Assembly (NCBI RefSeq): GCF_001590965.1
Contig: NZ_BCTW01000012.1
Location: 62,001-126,000 of the forward strand
Length of the DNA stretch: 64,000 nucleotides
Reading direction: 5' to 3'
Source: Novosphingobium lentum NBRC 107847
GTDB taxonomy: Bacteria; Pseudomonadota; Alphaproteobacteria; Sphingomonadales; Sphingomonadaceae
In this document: positions 26,882 through 36,216 of the stretch, in pieces
Layout of the letters: each line of letters begins with the position of its first letter
Numbering within the stretch: position 1 is the first letter of the stretch
Notes under the pieces: model-generated
Told to the model about the DNA's origin: nothing
The model's input: only the letters and a program-made list of their open reading frames with translations
The model's database searches: none
Program-made: the position numbers and the translations under genes

Positions 26882-28186
26882 TCAATCCACGAACGGATCG
26901 CGCACGAGGATGGTGTCCTCGCGCTCGGGGCTGGTGGAAACCAGCGCGACCGGCGTTTCGATCAGTTCCTGCACGCGCTGGATGTACTTGATCGCCTGCG
27001 CCGGCAGGTCGGCCCAGCTGCGCGCGCCGGCGGTGGTGTCCTTCCAGCCGTCCATTTCCTCGTAGATCGGCTCGACCGAGGCCTGGTCGGCCGAATGGCT
27101 GGGGAAATAGTCGAGCACTTTGACCACGCCATCGCTGCCGCGCAGGCGGTAGCCGGTGCAGATGCGCACTTTGTCGAACCCGTCGAGCACGTCGAGCTTG
27201 GTCAGCGCGATGCCGGTCACGCCCGAAATCGCGCACGACTGGCGCACCAGCACCGCGTCGAACCAGCCGCAGCGGCGCTTGCGCCCGGTGACGGTGCCGA
27301 ATTCGTGGCCGCGTTCGCCCAGCTTCTGGCCGGTTTCATCCTCCAGCTCGGTCGGGAACGGACCCGATCCCACGCGCGTGGTGTAGGCCTTGACAATGCC
27401 GAGCACGAACCCTGTCGAGTTCGGCCCCAGCCCCGATCCGCTGGCAGCGGTGCCGCTGACGGTGTTGGACGAGGTGACGAACGGATAGGTGCCGTGGTCG
27501 ACATCGAGCAGCACGCCCTGCGCGCCTTCGAACAGGATACGCGCGCCGGCTTTGCGCACTTTTTTCAGGCGCTTCCACACCGGCTGCGCGAACTGCAGCA
27601 CGAACGGCGCGATCTCGCGCAGCTCCTCGATCAGCGCGGCGCGATCGACCGGCGGCTGGCCGAAGCCGGCGCGCAGCGCATCGTGGTGCGCGCACAGGCG
27701 ATCAAGCTGGCTGTCGAGCGCATCGAGATGCGCCAGATCGCACACGCGAATCGCGCGGCGACCGACCTTGTCCTCGTACGCGGGGCCGATGCCGCGCCCG
27801 GTGGTGCCGATCTTGCCCGCGCCCGCCGCGCCTTCGCGCAACCCGTCGAGATCGCGGTGCAGCGGCAGGATCAGCGGGCAGTTGTCGGCAATCGCGAAGT
27901 TTTCCGAATGGATCGTCACGCCCTGCCCGGTCAGCTTCTCGATCTCGGCCTTCAGCGCCCACGGGTCGAGCACCACGCCGTTGCCGATGATCGACAGCGT
28001 GCCGCGCACGATGCCCGACGGCAACAGACTGAGCTTGTACACCTCGTTCCCTACGACCAGCGTGTGCCCGGCATTGTGGCCGCCTTGGAAGCGCACGACG
28101 GCGTCGGCGCGGCTGGCCAGCCAATCGACGATCTTGCCTTTGCCTTCATCGCCCCACTGGGCGCCGATCACGGTGACGTTGGCCAT
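26882..28186 (-). CDS. purA: Adenylosuccinate synthetase
   Basis: Joins IMP and aspartate using GTP, the first committed step to AMP. The 434-residue protein begins [21 protein letters not shown], containing the P-loop QWGDEGKGK, followed by the IMP site [10 protein letters not shown], catalytic Asp13 and His41 equivalents, [14 protein letters not shown] and the C-terminal [17 protein letters not shown]. Length and motifs are canonical. It is followed by an L,D-transpeptidase gene and preceded by hisZ on the same strand across a 146-base gap. Confidence 0.97.
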   Translation of the reverse strand: MANVTVIGAQWGDEGKGKIVDWLASRADAVVRFQGGHNAGHTLVVGNEVYKLSLLPSGIVRGTLSIIGNGVVLDPWALKAEIEKLTGQGVTIHSENFAIADNCPLILPLHRDLDGLREGAAGAGKIGTTGRGIGPAYEDKVGRRAIRVCDLAHLDALDSQLDRLCAHHDALRAGFGQPPVDRAALIEELREIAPFVLQFAQPVWKRLKKVRKAGARILFEGAQGVLLDVDHGTYPFVTSSNTVSGTAASGSGLGPNSTGFVLGIVKAYTTRVGSGPFPTELEDETGQKLGERGHEFGTVTGRKRRCGWFDAVLVRQSCAISGVTGIALTKLDVLDGFDKVRICTGYRLRGSDGVVKVLDYFPSHSADQASVEPIYEEMDGWKDTTAGARSWADLPAQAIKYIQRVQELIETPVALVSTSPEREDTILVRDPFVD

Positions 28187-28332
28187 GGATACACTCCTCC
28201 ACCCTGCCAGGTGGATCCGGAAAACGCCCTTCGACAGGACTCGGCGTTGCGGATGGTTGGTCGGAGCGAAGGCTCCTGATGCGGTGCGCGCCGTAGGGTG
28301 ACTGGGCGGCGCAAGTCAAGCCTGTGACAGGT

Positions 28333-29451
28333 TCACAGCGGCTCCGGCCCGTTGGCGCCCAGCACATGCGTGCAGCCCAGTCGCGCGGCGCCATCGGCAG
28401 CGTCGAGCGCGGCGACCGTGCGCCAGCCGATCGAACGCAGCCGCGCGGCAGTCTCGCGGTCGTGGCCCAGCGGCAGGAACACCGCGTCCTGCGGCGCTTC
28501 GCTGGCGGCGGCCAGGTCGATCAGCGCGTCGGGATAGAGCGAGAAGCCGGTGGCGACTTCGCCTTCACCCTCACCCGCGATGCGGTACGTGCCGCCACGC
28601 CCGACCGCGCCGCGCACGCCCTGTGCATAGAGCATGAAGCCGAACCAGCTCTGGTATTCGAAGCCGTGGCGTTCGCTGGGGTCGAGCGTCAGCCGCGCGG
28701 TGCCGTCAAGGCTCGCCGCGATCTGGCGCAAGGCCGCGATCCGGCTGGCAAGCGCCCCGCCCGCATCGATCTCGGCCAGCCGCGCCAGCGCGCTCTCGAA
28801 CTCGCCTGTAGCGTACAGCAGCGGAACGTAGGCCGCGCCGCCGGCATCGACCAGCCCGCCGGCGTCCTTGGAATCGAGCTCGCGGCGCACCGCGTCGATC
28901 TGACCGGGCTGCAACGGCATGGCCTTTTCGGACAGCGTATCGACCAGGTCGGGCAGCGTGAAATCGACGCTGATGCCGTGCGCACCCGCCGCCGCCAGCG
29001 CTTCGATCGCCAGCGCGACGATCTCGCTCGCCGCCGCGACATTGTCCACGCCGATCAGTTCGGCGCCGCACTGCAACCGCTCGCGCGCCGGATCGAGGCC
29101 CTGCCCCTTGATCGTCAGCACTTGTCCGGAATAGCACAGCCGCAGCGGGCGCGGCGCCTGCACCAGCCGGGTTTCGGCGATGCGGCCCACTTGCGGGGTC
29201 ATGTCCGATCGCAGCGCCATCATCCGCAGGCTCGACGGATCGACGAAGCGGAACATGCGGCGCGACTGGATGCCGGCCATGCGGCTGGCCAGACTGCGCT
29301 CGAACTCGATCATCGGCGGCAGCACGCGGTCGTAACCGTGGCCGTGCATCACGTCCTGGATCGCGCGCATCGCCCGCGTCGCCGCTGCCGCGCTGCGCGG
29401 CAGGCGGTCTTCAAGCCCCTCGGGGAGCAGATCGGGGTCGCTGTCGTCCAT
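28333..29451 (-). CDS. hisZ: ATP phosphoribosyltransferase regulatory subunit
   Basis: A 372-residue class II aminoacyl-tRNA-synthetase-like protein. It has LLPEGLEDRLPRSA at the N-terminus, motif 2-like MFRFVDPSSLRMMALRSDMT, and LQCGAELIGVDNVAAASEI, which are typical of HisZ rather than HisRS. HisZ has no tRNA-charging activity and forms a hetero-octamer with the short HisG, giving the first step of histidine synthesis its regulation. It lacks the C-terminal anticodon-binding domain of HisRS. hisG is not in the window. Its start is followed upstream by a repeat-rich spacer separating it from serA. Confidence 0.92.
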   Translation of the reverse strand: MDDSDPDLLPEGLEDRLPRSAAAATRAMRAIQDVMHGHGYDRVLPPMIEFERSLASRMAGIQSRRMFRFVDPSSLRMMALRSDMTPQVGRIAETRLVQAPRPLRLCYSGQVLTIKGQGLDPARERLQCGAELIGVDNVAAASEIVALAIEALAAAGAHGISVDFTLPDLVDTLSEKAMPLQPGQIDAVRRELDSKDAGGLVDAGGAAYVPLLYATGEFESALARLAEIDAGGALASRIAALRQIAASLDGTARLTLDPSERHGFEYQSWFGFMLYAQGVRGAVGRGGTYRIAGEGEGEVATGFSLYPDALIDLAAASEAPQDAVFLPLGHDRETAARLRSIGWRTVAALDAADGAARLGCTHVLGANGPEPL

Positions 29452-29470
29452 GATAAATCTTTATTCCCGA

Positions 29471-29638
29471 CCGTCCTGAGCCTGTCGAAGGACTGCCCTT
29501 CTTTTGGCGACATAGCGCAAAGCAAAGAAGAAAAGCGATCCTTCGACAAGCTCAGGATGAGCGGAAATTTTAACAACCGGCTCGGGACGAACGGAAGTGA
29601 ATCCACCCCCGCTCGTCCTGAGCCTGTCGAAGGACGCT
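29471..29638. repeat. Three copies of a short palindromic intergenic repeat
   Basis: Copies of CGTCCTGAGCCTGTCGAAGGA lie at about 29472-29492 and 29614-29634 (direct), with an inverted copy, TCCTTCGACAAGCTCAGGA, at 29539-29557. The inverted copy can pair with either neighbour to give a long stem. This sequence type recurs in intergenic DNA of many sphingomonads and other proteobacteria. It lies between serA and hisZ, where a stem could slow transcription or protect mRNA. Confidence 0.9.
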
Positions 29639-29651
29639 CGCCAACGCCTGA

Positions 29652-31235
29652 TCAGAATTCCAGCGCGCGCACGGTCTTCACGCCGGGCAGCGCGCAGGCT
29701 TCCTTCATCAGGTCCTGCGGCATCGGGCTGTCGAGCGAGAGCAGCAGCACCGCCTCGCCACCGGCATCGCGCCGGCCGAGGTGGAAGGTGCCGATGTTGA
29801 TGCCGTTCTGGCCCAGCAGCGTGCCGATGCGGCCGATGAAGCCGGGCGCATCCTCGTTGACGATGTACAGCATGTGCCCGTCGAGATCGGCCTCGATGCC
29901 GATGCCGAAGATTTCGACCAGGCGCGGCTGGGTGTTGCCGAACAAGGTGCCCGCGACCGAGCGTTCGCCCTGGCTGGTAGCGACGGTGACGCGCACCAGC
30001 GTGTGGTACACGCCTTCGCGGTCATGGCGCACTTCGCGCACGTCCAATCCGCGCTCCTTGGCCAGGAACGGCGCGTTGACCATGTTCACCGTGTCCGAAT
30101 AGCGACGCATCAGCCCCGCCAGCACCGCGCCGGTGATCGGCTTGATGTTGAGCTGCGCGGCGGCGCCTTCGACCTCGATGCTGATCTTGGTGAGGTTGTC
30201 GTGCGCCAGCTGGCCCACCAGGCTGCCCAGGCGCTCGGCCAGCGCCATATAGGGCTTCAACTTCGGCGCTTCCTCGGCCGAAAGCGACGGCATGTTGAGC
30301 GCGTTGGTGACCCCGCCGCTGATCAGGTAATCCGACAGCTGCTCGGCCACCTGGATCGCCACGTTGACCTGCGCCTCGTCGGTCGAGGCGCCGAGGTGCG
30401 GGGTGGAGATGAAGTTGGGCGTGCCGAACAGCGGCGATTCCTTGGCCGGTTCCTTCACGAACACGTCGAGCGCGGCGCCCGCGATGTGGCCCGAATCGAG
30501 CCCGGCCTTCAGCGCAACCTCATCGATCAGCCCACCGCGCGCACAGTTGATGATGCGCACGCCCGGCTTGGTCTTGGCGAGGTTTTCGGCCGACAGGATG
30601 TTGCGCGTCTGGTCGGTCAGCGGCGTGTGCAGCGTGATGAAGTCCGCCTTCGCCAGCAGCGTGTCGAGATCGGCCTTCTCCACGCCCATCTCCACCGCGC
30701 GTTCGGGGGTGAGGAACGGATCGAACGCCACCACCTTCATGCGCAGCCCCAGCGCGCGGCTGGCGACGATCGAACCGATGTTGCCCGCGCCGATCAGCCC
30801 CAGCGTCTTGCCGGTGACTTCCACGCCCATGAAGCGGTTCTTCTCCCACTTGCCGGCTTGGGTCGAGGCGTCCGCCTCGGGCAGCTGGCGGGCGAGCGCG
30901 AACATCAGCGCGATGGCGTGTTCGGCGGTGGTGATCGAATTGCCGAACGGGGTGTTCATCACCACGATGCCCTTCACCGATGCAGCGGGGATATCGATGT
31001 TGTCCACCCCGATCCCGGCGCGGCCGACAACCTTGAGGTTGGTCGCCTTGGCGATCAGCTCCTTGGTCAGCTTGGTGGTCGAACGGATCGCGAGGCCATC
31101 GTACTGGCCGATGATCTCGCCCAGCTCCTCGGGCGTCTTGCCGGTGATGACATCGACATCGCAGCCGCGCTCGCGGAATATCTGCTCGGCCTTGGGGTCC
31201 ATCTGGTCGGAAATGAGTACGCGGGGCTTGGTCAT
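29652..31235 (-). CDS. serA: D-3-phosphoglycerate dehydrogenase
   Basis: The first enzyme of serine synthesis oxidises 3-phosphoglycerate with NAD. The 527-residue protein has the long form's four parts: a substrate domain, an NAD domain (LGLIGAGNIGSIVASRA, the Arg region NCARGGLIDE, catalytic His in TPHLGAST), an intervening domain and a C-terminal ACT domain (MLYIVNEDAPGFIGRIGTLL) that senses serine. The start at MTKPRVLISD is preceded by GGAA about eight bases upstream; nine further in-frame codons to 31262 reach into a repeat. It lies 119 bases downstream of serC on the same strand. Confidence 0.96.
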   Translation of the reverse strand: MTKPRVLISDQMDPKAEQIFRERGCDVDVITGKTPEELGEIIGQYDGLAIRSTTKLTKELIAKATNLKVVGRAGIGVDNIDIPAASVKGIVVMNTPFGNSITTAEHAIALMFALARQLPEADASTQAGKWEKNRFMGVEVTGKTLGLIGAGNIGSIVASRALGLRMKVVAFDPFLTPERAVEMGVEKADLDTLLAKADFITLHTPLTDQTRNILSAENLAKTKPGVRIINCARGGLIDEVALKAGLDSGHIAGAALDVFVKEPAKESPLFGTPNFISTPHLGASTDEAQVNVAIQVAEQLSDYLISGGVTNALNMPSLSAEEAPKLKPYMALAERLGSLVGQLAHDNLTKISIEVEGAAAQLNIKPITGAVLAGLMRRYSDTVNMVNAPFLAKERGLDVREVRHDREGVYHTLVRVTVATSQGERSVAGTLFGNTQPRLVEIFGIGIEADLDGHMLYIVNEDAPGFIGRIGTLLGQNGINIGTFHLGRRDAGGEAVLLLSLDSPMPQDLMKEACALPGVKTVRALEF

Positions 31236-31256
31236 GGGAAATTCCAATTCAGAAAT

Positions 31257-31348
31257 CGTCATGCTGAACTTGTTTCAGCATCCATCGCGCCACTGGCTCC
31301 GGCGGTGCGATGGGAGAAATGGACCCTGAAACAAGTTCAGGGTGACGG
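31257..31348. repeat. Inverted pair of palindromic intergenic repeats between serC and serA
   Basis: At 31257-31283 the sequence contains ATGCTGAA-CTTGT-TTCAGCAT, and at 31321-31348 the inverse type CCCTGAA-ACAAG-TTCAGGG. Each forms its own 7-8 bp hairpin, and the two copies are also inverted relative to each other, allowing a larger stem. This family (CCTGAACTTGTTTCAGG) is scattered through sphingomonad genomes. Confidence 0.88.
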
Positions 31349-31354
31349 ATCATA

Positions 31355-32503
31355 TTAGGAGTTGGCAGCCTGCACTTCGGCTTTCACCGAAGCGTAAGCC
31401 CAGTCGAGCCACGGGCCCAATGCCGCGATATCGGCGGCATCGACCGTGGCGCCGCACCAGATGCGCAAGCCCGGCGGGGCATCGCGGTATCCGGCGATGT
31501 CATAGGCCGCGCCTTCCTTCTCGAGCGCACCGGCGAACGCCTTGATCATGGCTTCGTCGGCACCTTCGACCGACAGGCACACCGAGGTCCTGGAGCGGCT
31601 GGCTGGATCGGCGGCGAGGTGGCTCAGCCACGAGCGTTCGGCCACAACCTTATCCAGCGCGGCGGCGTTGGCATCGCTGCGCGCCTTCAGGCCATTCAGC
31701 CCGCCCAGCCCCTTGGCCCATTCGAGCGCGAAGATCGCATCTTCCACCGCCAGCATCGACGGGGTGTTGATCGTCTCGCCCTTGAACACGCCTTCGGTCA
31801 GCTTGCCCTTGGAAACGAGCCGGAACACTTTGGGCAGCGGCCAGGCGGGGGTGTAGCTTTCGAGCCGCTCGACCGCGCGCGGGCCCAGGATCAGCACGCC
31901 GTGCGCGCCTTCGCCGCCCAGCACTTTCTGCCACGAGAACGTCGCGACGTCGATCTTGGCCCAGTCGATGTCATAGGCGAACACCGCGCTGGTCGCGTCG
32001 GCGAACGACAGGCCTTCGCGGTCAGCGGGGATCCAGTCGGCGTTCGGCACGCGCACGCCGCTGGTGGTGCCGTTCCAGGTGAACAGCACGTCGTTCGACC
32101 AATCGACCTGACCCAACTCAGGCAAATGGCCGTAGTCGGCGCGGATCACGGTGGGATCGATCTTGAGCTGCTTGACCGCGTCGGTCACCCAACCCTCGCC
32201 GAAGCTTTCCCAGGCGAGCGTGGTGACGGGGCGTTGGCCCAGCATCGTCCACATCGCCATCTCGAACGCGCCGGTGTCGGAACCGGGGACGATGCCGATG
32301 CGGTGCGTGTCGGGCAACTGCAGCACTTCGCGCATCAGGTCGATGCTGTACTGCAGGCGCGCCTTGCCGATCTTGGCGCGGTGCGAGCGGCCCAGCGATT
32401 CGGTGGCGAGTTTTTCGGGAGCCCAGCCCGGCGGCTTCGCGCAGGGACCGGAAGAGAAGAACGGGCGCGCAGGCTTGCGCGCCGGACGGGTAAGCTCAGT
32501 CAT
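31355..32503 (-). CDS. serC: Phosphoserine aminotransferase
   Basis: A PLP enzyme converting 3-phosphohydroxypyruvate and glutamate to phosphoserine. The 382-residue protein matches the alphaproteobacterial form: [53 protein letters not shown] and the PLP lysine in [18 protein letters not shown]. The ribosome site AAGGAGAG lies seven bases before the ATG at 32501-32503 and is partly buried in a hairpin (see the leader). serA follows downstream. The longer in-frame extension beyond 32503 has no family resemblance. Confidence 0.96.
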   Translation of the reverse strand: MTELTRPARKPARPFFSSGPCAKPPGWAPEKLATESLGRSHRAKIGKARLQYSIDLMREVLQLPDTHRIGIVPGSDTGAFEMAMWTMLGQRPVTTLAWESFGEGWVTDAVKQLKIDPTVIRADYGHLPELGQVDWSNDVLFTWNGTTSGVRVPNADWIPADREGLSFADATSAVFAYDIDWAKIDVATFSWQKVLGGEGAHGVLILGPRAVERLESYTPAWPLPKVFRLVSKGKLTEGVFKGETINTPSMLAVEDAIFALEWAKGLGGLNGLKARSDANAAALDKVVAERSWLSHLAADPASRSRTSVCLSVEGADEAMIKAFAGALEKEGAAYDIAGYRDAPPGLRIWCGATVDAADIAALGPWLDWAYASVKAEVQAANS

Positions 32504-32552
32504 GTAGTCTCTCCTTGCAGAGAGCACGCGCGGCGTTGGGACCGCGTGGCCC
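32504..32552 (-). promoter_or_regulatory. serC leader RNA element with the ribosome site in a hairpin
   Basis: On the minus strand the leader has two hairpins. The first is CACGCGG-loop-CCGCGCGTG (bases 32548-32525, with a two-base bulge). The last is CTCTC-TGCAAG-GAGAG (bases 32524-32509), whose 3' arm and loop contain the serC Shine-Dalgarno sequence AAGGAGAG. This is the layout described for the serC leader motif of alphaproteobacteria, where the final stem overlaps the serC ribosome site. A TTGACA at 32587-32582 may be its -35; the -10 is poor. The ligand or trigger is unknown. Confidence 0.65.
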
Positions 32553-32657
32553 GTCGGCGGCCTTAGAGACAAGCCGCCCCCTGTCAAGGACCGATGCTGC
32601 ACCGCACCGGTTACAGTTTCTTGGCGGTTCAGCATTTGCCCGCCATGATGGCGCGCG

Positions 32658-33374
32658 ATGCCAACCCCCCAATCACCAAGCTTCCGCCCCGCTCTGGCGC
32701 TCGTGCTCGTGGCGCTGCTGGCAAGCTGCCTCGGGCCGTCGCGCCCGCAGCCGCAGCACCGCAACCGCGCGCATACGGCGGCGCACGCCAACGCTCACAG
32801 GGGCCCGCAGGCCATCCCGCGCCCCACCTCGGCCCAAGGCGAAAGCTGCCTTGCCGACTTGCGCGGGGCGCACGACACGTTCCTGCGGCTCGACGATCGC
32901 GACTATGGCAATGGCTGCTACCGCGCCAACGCGATCGACTTGCGCGGGGTGCCGGGCGACGACCGGCTGGTCATGGTATCGAATCTGCCGGTGGTGTCGT
33001 GCAGCATGGCGCGCGGATTTACCGGCTGGACGCGGTTCGGCGCGGGCCGGGCCGCGCTGCAGATCCTCGGCAGCCCGCTGGTGCGGGTGGAGACCTTCGG
33101 CAGCTATTCATGCCGCAATGTCGCGGGCAGCGACCGGCTGTCGGCACACGCCAGCGCCAATGCGATCGACGTATCCGGCTTCGCGCTGGCCGACGGACGG
33201 CGGATCACCGTGCTGGGCGACTGGAACAACCCCGACCCGGCCGTGCGCCAGTTCTTGCGCGTGGTGCGCGCCAGCGCGTGCAAGCGGTTCGGCACCGTGC
33301 TGAGCCCGGACTACAACGCGGCGCACCGCGACCACCTGCATGTCGAGCTGGGCGACGGCCGTTTCTGCCACTGA
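32658..33374 (+). CDS. Extensin-like C-terminal domain lipoprotein (putative LAS-type metallopeptidase)
   Basis: A 238-residue protein with a lipoprotein signal ending LLASC (about residue 24), a His/Ala-rich linker, then the extensin-like domain: [29 protein letters not shown], and zinc-site-like [14 protein letters not shown] and [12 protein letters not shown] at the end. The H...D...HxH spacing is that of LAS peptidases (D-Ala-D-Ala carboxypeptidase/MepA fold), so it may trim peptidoglycan peptides in the periplasm. Six cysteines remain in the mature domain. It diverges from serC. Confidence 0.82.
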   Translation: MPTPQSPSFRPALALVLVALLASCLGPSRPQPQHRNRAHTAAHANAHRGPQAIPRPTSAQGESCLADLRGAHDTFLRLDDRDYGNGCYRANAIDLRGVPGDDRLVMVSNLPVVSCSMARGFTGWTRFGAGRAALQILGSPLVRVETFGSYSCRNVAGSDRLSAHASANAIDVSGFALADGRRITVLGDWNNPDPAVRQFLRVVRASACKRFGTVLSPDYNAAHRDHLHVELGDGRFCH

Positions 33375-33488
33375 TCGTGTCTGGGAAGGACGACCCGGCT
33401 GCTACCGCTGTCGTCCTGAAGTGCGACCCGAAGGGTGGTGCGACCCTGCGGCTAATGGTTAACGCAACGGCGGCCGGATCGTTAACAA

Positions 33489-34103
33489 TCAGGCGGCCAG
33501 ATCGTCGAGACCGGTGGCCTCGATCCGCAGCCGGACGGCTTCGGCGGCATGGCGCGCGCCCAGCTTGCCCATCATCTTCATGCGATGGATCTCGACCGTG
33601 CGCGGACTGATCTCTAGGTCGCGGGCGATCGCCTTGTTGCTGCAGCCGGCGGCCAGGCGATCGAGCACTTCGCGCTCGCGCATCGAGAGCCGGCCGATGC
33701 GCTGGCGTGCTTCGGCGGCACGGGCGCGCTGGGCACGATGGCCTTCGGCTTCGACTTCCGCTCGTGCGACCGCTTCCTTGAGCGGACCGATGTCGAGCGG
33801 CAGCGCCAGATAGTCGAGCGCGCCGGCCTTGATCGCTTGCACCACGCTGACCGTGTCGGGGTCCTCGGCCACGGCCACCACCGGCAACCACGCGCCGAAG
33901 GCAAGCATCTGGGCCATCAGGTGCTGCACCTCGGTGCCGCGTTCATCGTGGATCAACACCATGCCCGAGGTCGGGGCATGCCCCAGCAGTTCTGCACAAT
34001 CGGCATAGATTTCGGCATGGAACCCGGCCGTGAAGGCAAGGCGCGCGAGCTTGGCACGGCGTGCCGCGTCGCTGTCGAGGATGTGAAGGGTGGCGTTGCT
34101 CAT
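33489..34103 (-). CDS. FixJ/NarL-type regulator with a degenerate receiver domain
   Basis: A 204-residue protein with receiver fold (5-120), linker helix and LuxR-type HTH (LSMREREVLDRLAAGCSNKA and SPRTVEIHRMKMMGKLGARH). The receiver looks inactive for phosphorylation. Where FixJ has LLLDVRMPG this has VLIHDERG, placing His at the phosphoacceptor position. The Thr/Ser switch is Ala (VVAVAED) and the conserved KP Lys is Leu (DYLALPLD). It probably works without canonical phosphorylation. The start MSNATLHILD was chosen because the receiver begins there; the in-frame extension to 34232 has no receiver similarity. It lies downstream of the Anbu cluster on the same strand. Confidence 0.85.
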   Translation of the reverse strand: MSNATLHILDSDAARRAKLARLAFTAGFHAEIYADCAELLGHAPTSGMVLIHDERGTEVQHLMAQMLAFGAWLPVVAVAEDPDTVSVVQAIKAGALDYLALPLDIGPLKEAVARAEVEAEGHRAQRARAAEARQRIGRLSMREREVLDRLAAGCSNKAIARDLEISPRTVEIHRMKMMGKLGARHAAEAVRLRIEATGLDDLAA

Positions 34104-34505
34104 GGATGTTACTAAGTGGTCACCACAGCTCGCTTGGCTATCGGCAATCAACCCGTTTCGGACCATCAAATCCAGCTGCATGGCTTGCATACGTACGAAG
34201 TCCTGCTGTTGGTCACTTCCAAATCGGACCAAAAATCCCAGTCCGCTTCAAAATGGCGTGAAATCGTTTGTTGTTACAGCCGCAACTACCTATTCCGGCC
34301 ACCACAATCAGTAACCGAATACGGTTGACGCCGACCCATTTTGCAGCAAGCAATTCACCTTAGTACAATTACTTAAGCACCATCGGTACGTCGAAATCGG
34401 ATGGTTCGCTCACGCCGAAACGGCGCCCTTGCGAGGCGCCGTCGGAGGGGCTCTAAAGAAGCTGGGTACAGCCAGCCGCGTAGCCGGTTGACGCTGCCGA
34501 AGCGG
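34104..34505. other. 402-base intergenic region, relatively AT-rich, with dyads
   Basis: No gene is supported. Bases 34200-34380 are markedly richer in A/T than their surroundings and probably hold the promoter of the FixJ-type gene. A dyad AACCG-AATA-CGGTT lies at 34313-34326. The stronger hairpin at 34420-34442 is listed separately. Confidence 0.5.
34420..34442 (-). terminator. Perfect 8-bp hairpin downstream of the Anbu gene
   Basis: ACGGCGCC-CTTGCGA-GGCGCCGT, 63 bases past the minus-strand stop. On the minus strand it is followed by TTCGGCG, so it lacks a real T-run. It is probably a weak or factor-assisted terminator for the Anbu/ATP-grasp operon. Confidence 0.45.
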
Positions 34506-35273
34506 CTATTCGATCGGGCTGGGCAGCGCGGCGGGATCGTCGAACGAATAGGCCGGCAGCGAGTGGAACGCCTGGCGCAACGCCTCGCCCCAGCCGGACG
34601 AGATCGCCTTGAAATAGGGATCGCTGTTGAGAATCCGGCGCTGGTGCAGCGGTTCGAAGTTGTCACGCTCCATCACCAGCAGATCGAACGGCAGCCCGAC
34701 CGACAAGTTGGCCGCCACGGTGGAATCGAACGACACCATCAGCAGCTTGACCGCATCCTCGAAGCTCATCGACCGGTCGTACCCGCGCAAGATGATCGGG
34801 CGCCCGTACTTGGTCTCGCCGATCTGGAAAAACGGGGTGTCGAACGAGGCTTCGATGAAGTTGCCTTCGGGATAGATCATGAACAGGCGCGGTTCCATGC
34901 CCTTGATCTGCCCGGCGATGATGATCGAGGCGGTAAAGCGGGGTCCTTGCGCAGACAGCTGCCCGTCCTGCCGCCGCTCGACCACGTCGTGCAGCAGATT
35001 GCCGACGATCGTTGCGACCTGGAACATCGTCGGCGCTTCCAGCACGGATGGCCGGCGTTCGTGCGGTGCCTTGCTGCGTTCCTCGAGCTGGCTGATCACC
35101 GCCTGCGTGGTGGCGAGGTTGCCCGCGGTCATCAGCGCGATCATGCGTTCGCCCGGCACGGACCAGCTGTGCATCTTGCGGAACACCGAGATGTTGTCGA
35201 CGCCCGAATTGGTGCGGGTGTCGCTCATCATCACGAGGCCCTTGTCGAGCACCATTCCCACGCAATAGGTCAT
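34506..35273 (-). CDS. Anbu (bacterial proteasome-homologous) peptidase
   Basis: A 255-residue Ntn-hydrolase. Starting at 35271-35273 gives MTYCVGMVL, so removal of Met leaves the Thr nucleophile expected of Anbu. GLVMMSDTRTNSG supplies the conserved Asp and the S1-site strand, and GERMIALMTAGNLATTQAVI is the next proteasome-fold block. Anbu assembles into open spiral or ring particles with an unknown natural substrate. It is last in the order ATP-grasp, alpha-E, transglutaminase, Anbu on one strand, the typical cluster for this enzyme. A longer frame (to 35321) would bury the Thr and was rejected. Confidence 0.9.
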   Translation of the reverse strand: MTYCVGMVLDKGLVMMSDTRTNSGVDNISVFRKMHSWSVPGERMIALMTAGNLATTQAVISQLEERSKAPHERRPSVLEAPTMFQVATIVGNLLHDVVERRQDGQLSAQGPRFTASIIIAGQIKGMEPRLFMIYPEGNFIEASFDTPFFQIGETKYGRPIILRGYDRSMSFEDAVKLLMVSFDSTVAANLSVGLPFDLLVMERDNFEPLHQRRILNSDPYFKAISSGWGEALRQAFHSLPAYSFDDPAALPSPIE

Positions 35274-35388
35274 CGATTCCCCCAACCGGACCATCGCGCT
35301 GACGAAAGATACCCGGTCCACAAATCCGGCCTGCCGAAAACGGCGTGTCGAAAACGGGACTCGGAGGCTGGCGCAGCTTGGCCGTAAA

Positions 35389-36201
35389 CTACTGTTCCAT
35401 ACGCTGCTGCTCTACCGCAAGCGAGACCTTCATGGTTTCTTCGTGCGTGCCGAACCGGATTCCGGTGATCGGCGCGGCATCGCGGTAGTCGCGCCCGGTG
35501 GCCATGCGGACGTAGCGTGCATCGGGGCAGATCCCGTTCGACACGTCGAAGCCGACCCAGCCCAGCCCGTCGACGTGGGCTTCGGCCCAGGCGTGGCCCG
35601 CCTCCTGGTTCACGCGATCGTCCATCATCAGGTAGCCGCTGACGTAGCGGGCCGGAATGCCGGCCGCCCGCGCCACCGCGATGAAGATGTGGGCGTGATC
35701 CTGGCAAACGCCGGACGCCACCGCCAGCGCCTCTTCGGCGGTGGTGTCGGCGTCGGTGTGCCCGGTCGCATAGGCCACCTTGTCGTGGATCGCATCCGAC
35801 AGGCGGTGCAGCATGGCCACCCGGTCGGTCGCCCCGGCCAGGCTCGCCGCCAGGCTGCGCAGTCTGGGCCCGGTGCGCGTCAGCGGCGTCGATTGCAGGA
35901 AGTACCACAGCGGCAGATGCCCGGCATGGCGCCCGATGATGCCTGATTCGTCGGCGGTTTCGACCACGCCGTGGCAGCGGATGACCAGCCTGCTGGCGCC
36001 CGGGACCAGCGCGATCAGGGTCACGTGGTTCTGGTTGTGATCGTCGTATTCGACTTCCAGCGTGGCCCCTTCCAGTTCCATCGTCCAGTCGACGATGCGC
36101 TGCCCTGAAGTCGATTTGGGGGTGAGCCTGAGGCGTTGCAGGCCGCGGGAAACCGGCGAGGAAAACGCGTAGCTGGTGATGTGATCGATCGCGAGACGCA
36201 C
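35389..36201 (-). CDS. Transglutaminase-like cysteine protease of the Anbu cluster
   Basis: A 270-residue protein. The N-terminal beta domain (MRLAIDHITSYAFSSPVSRG) matches the bacterial transglutaminase N-domain, and the core has the catalytic triad: Cys in VASGVCQDHAHIF (about residue 165), His in EAGHAWAEAHV (about 205) and Asp in GWVGFDVSNG. Such proteins hydrolyse or transfer amide bonds. In this conserved cluster they are predicted to remove or exchange a peptide modification made by the ATP-grasp partner. It lies 15 bases downstream of the alpha-E gene. Confidence 0.9.
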   Translation of the reverse strand: MRLAIDHITSYAFSSPVSRGLQRLRLTPKSTSGQRIVDWTMELEGATLEVEYDDHNQNHVTLIALVPGASRLVIRCHGVVETADESGIIGRHAGHLPLWYFLQSTPLTRTGPRLRSLAASLAGATDRVAMLHRLSDAIHDKVAYATGHTDADTTAEEALAVASGVCQDHAHIFIAVARAAGIPARYVSGYLMMDDRVNQEAGHAWAEAHVDGLGWVGFDVSNGICPDARYVRMATGRDYRDAAPITGIRFGTHEETMKVSLAVEQQRMEQ

Positions 36202-36216
36202 CGTTGGATCGTTTCC

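Noticed and set aside
33489..34232. A longer form of the FixJ-type regulator starting at 34232
   Set aside because: The added 43 residues show no receiver similarity, whereas the fold starts right after the ATG at 34103.
34506..35321. A longer Anbu start at 35321
   Set aside because: It would bury the Thr that becomes the N-terminal nucleophile when translation starts at 35273.
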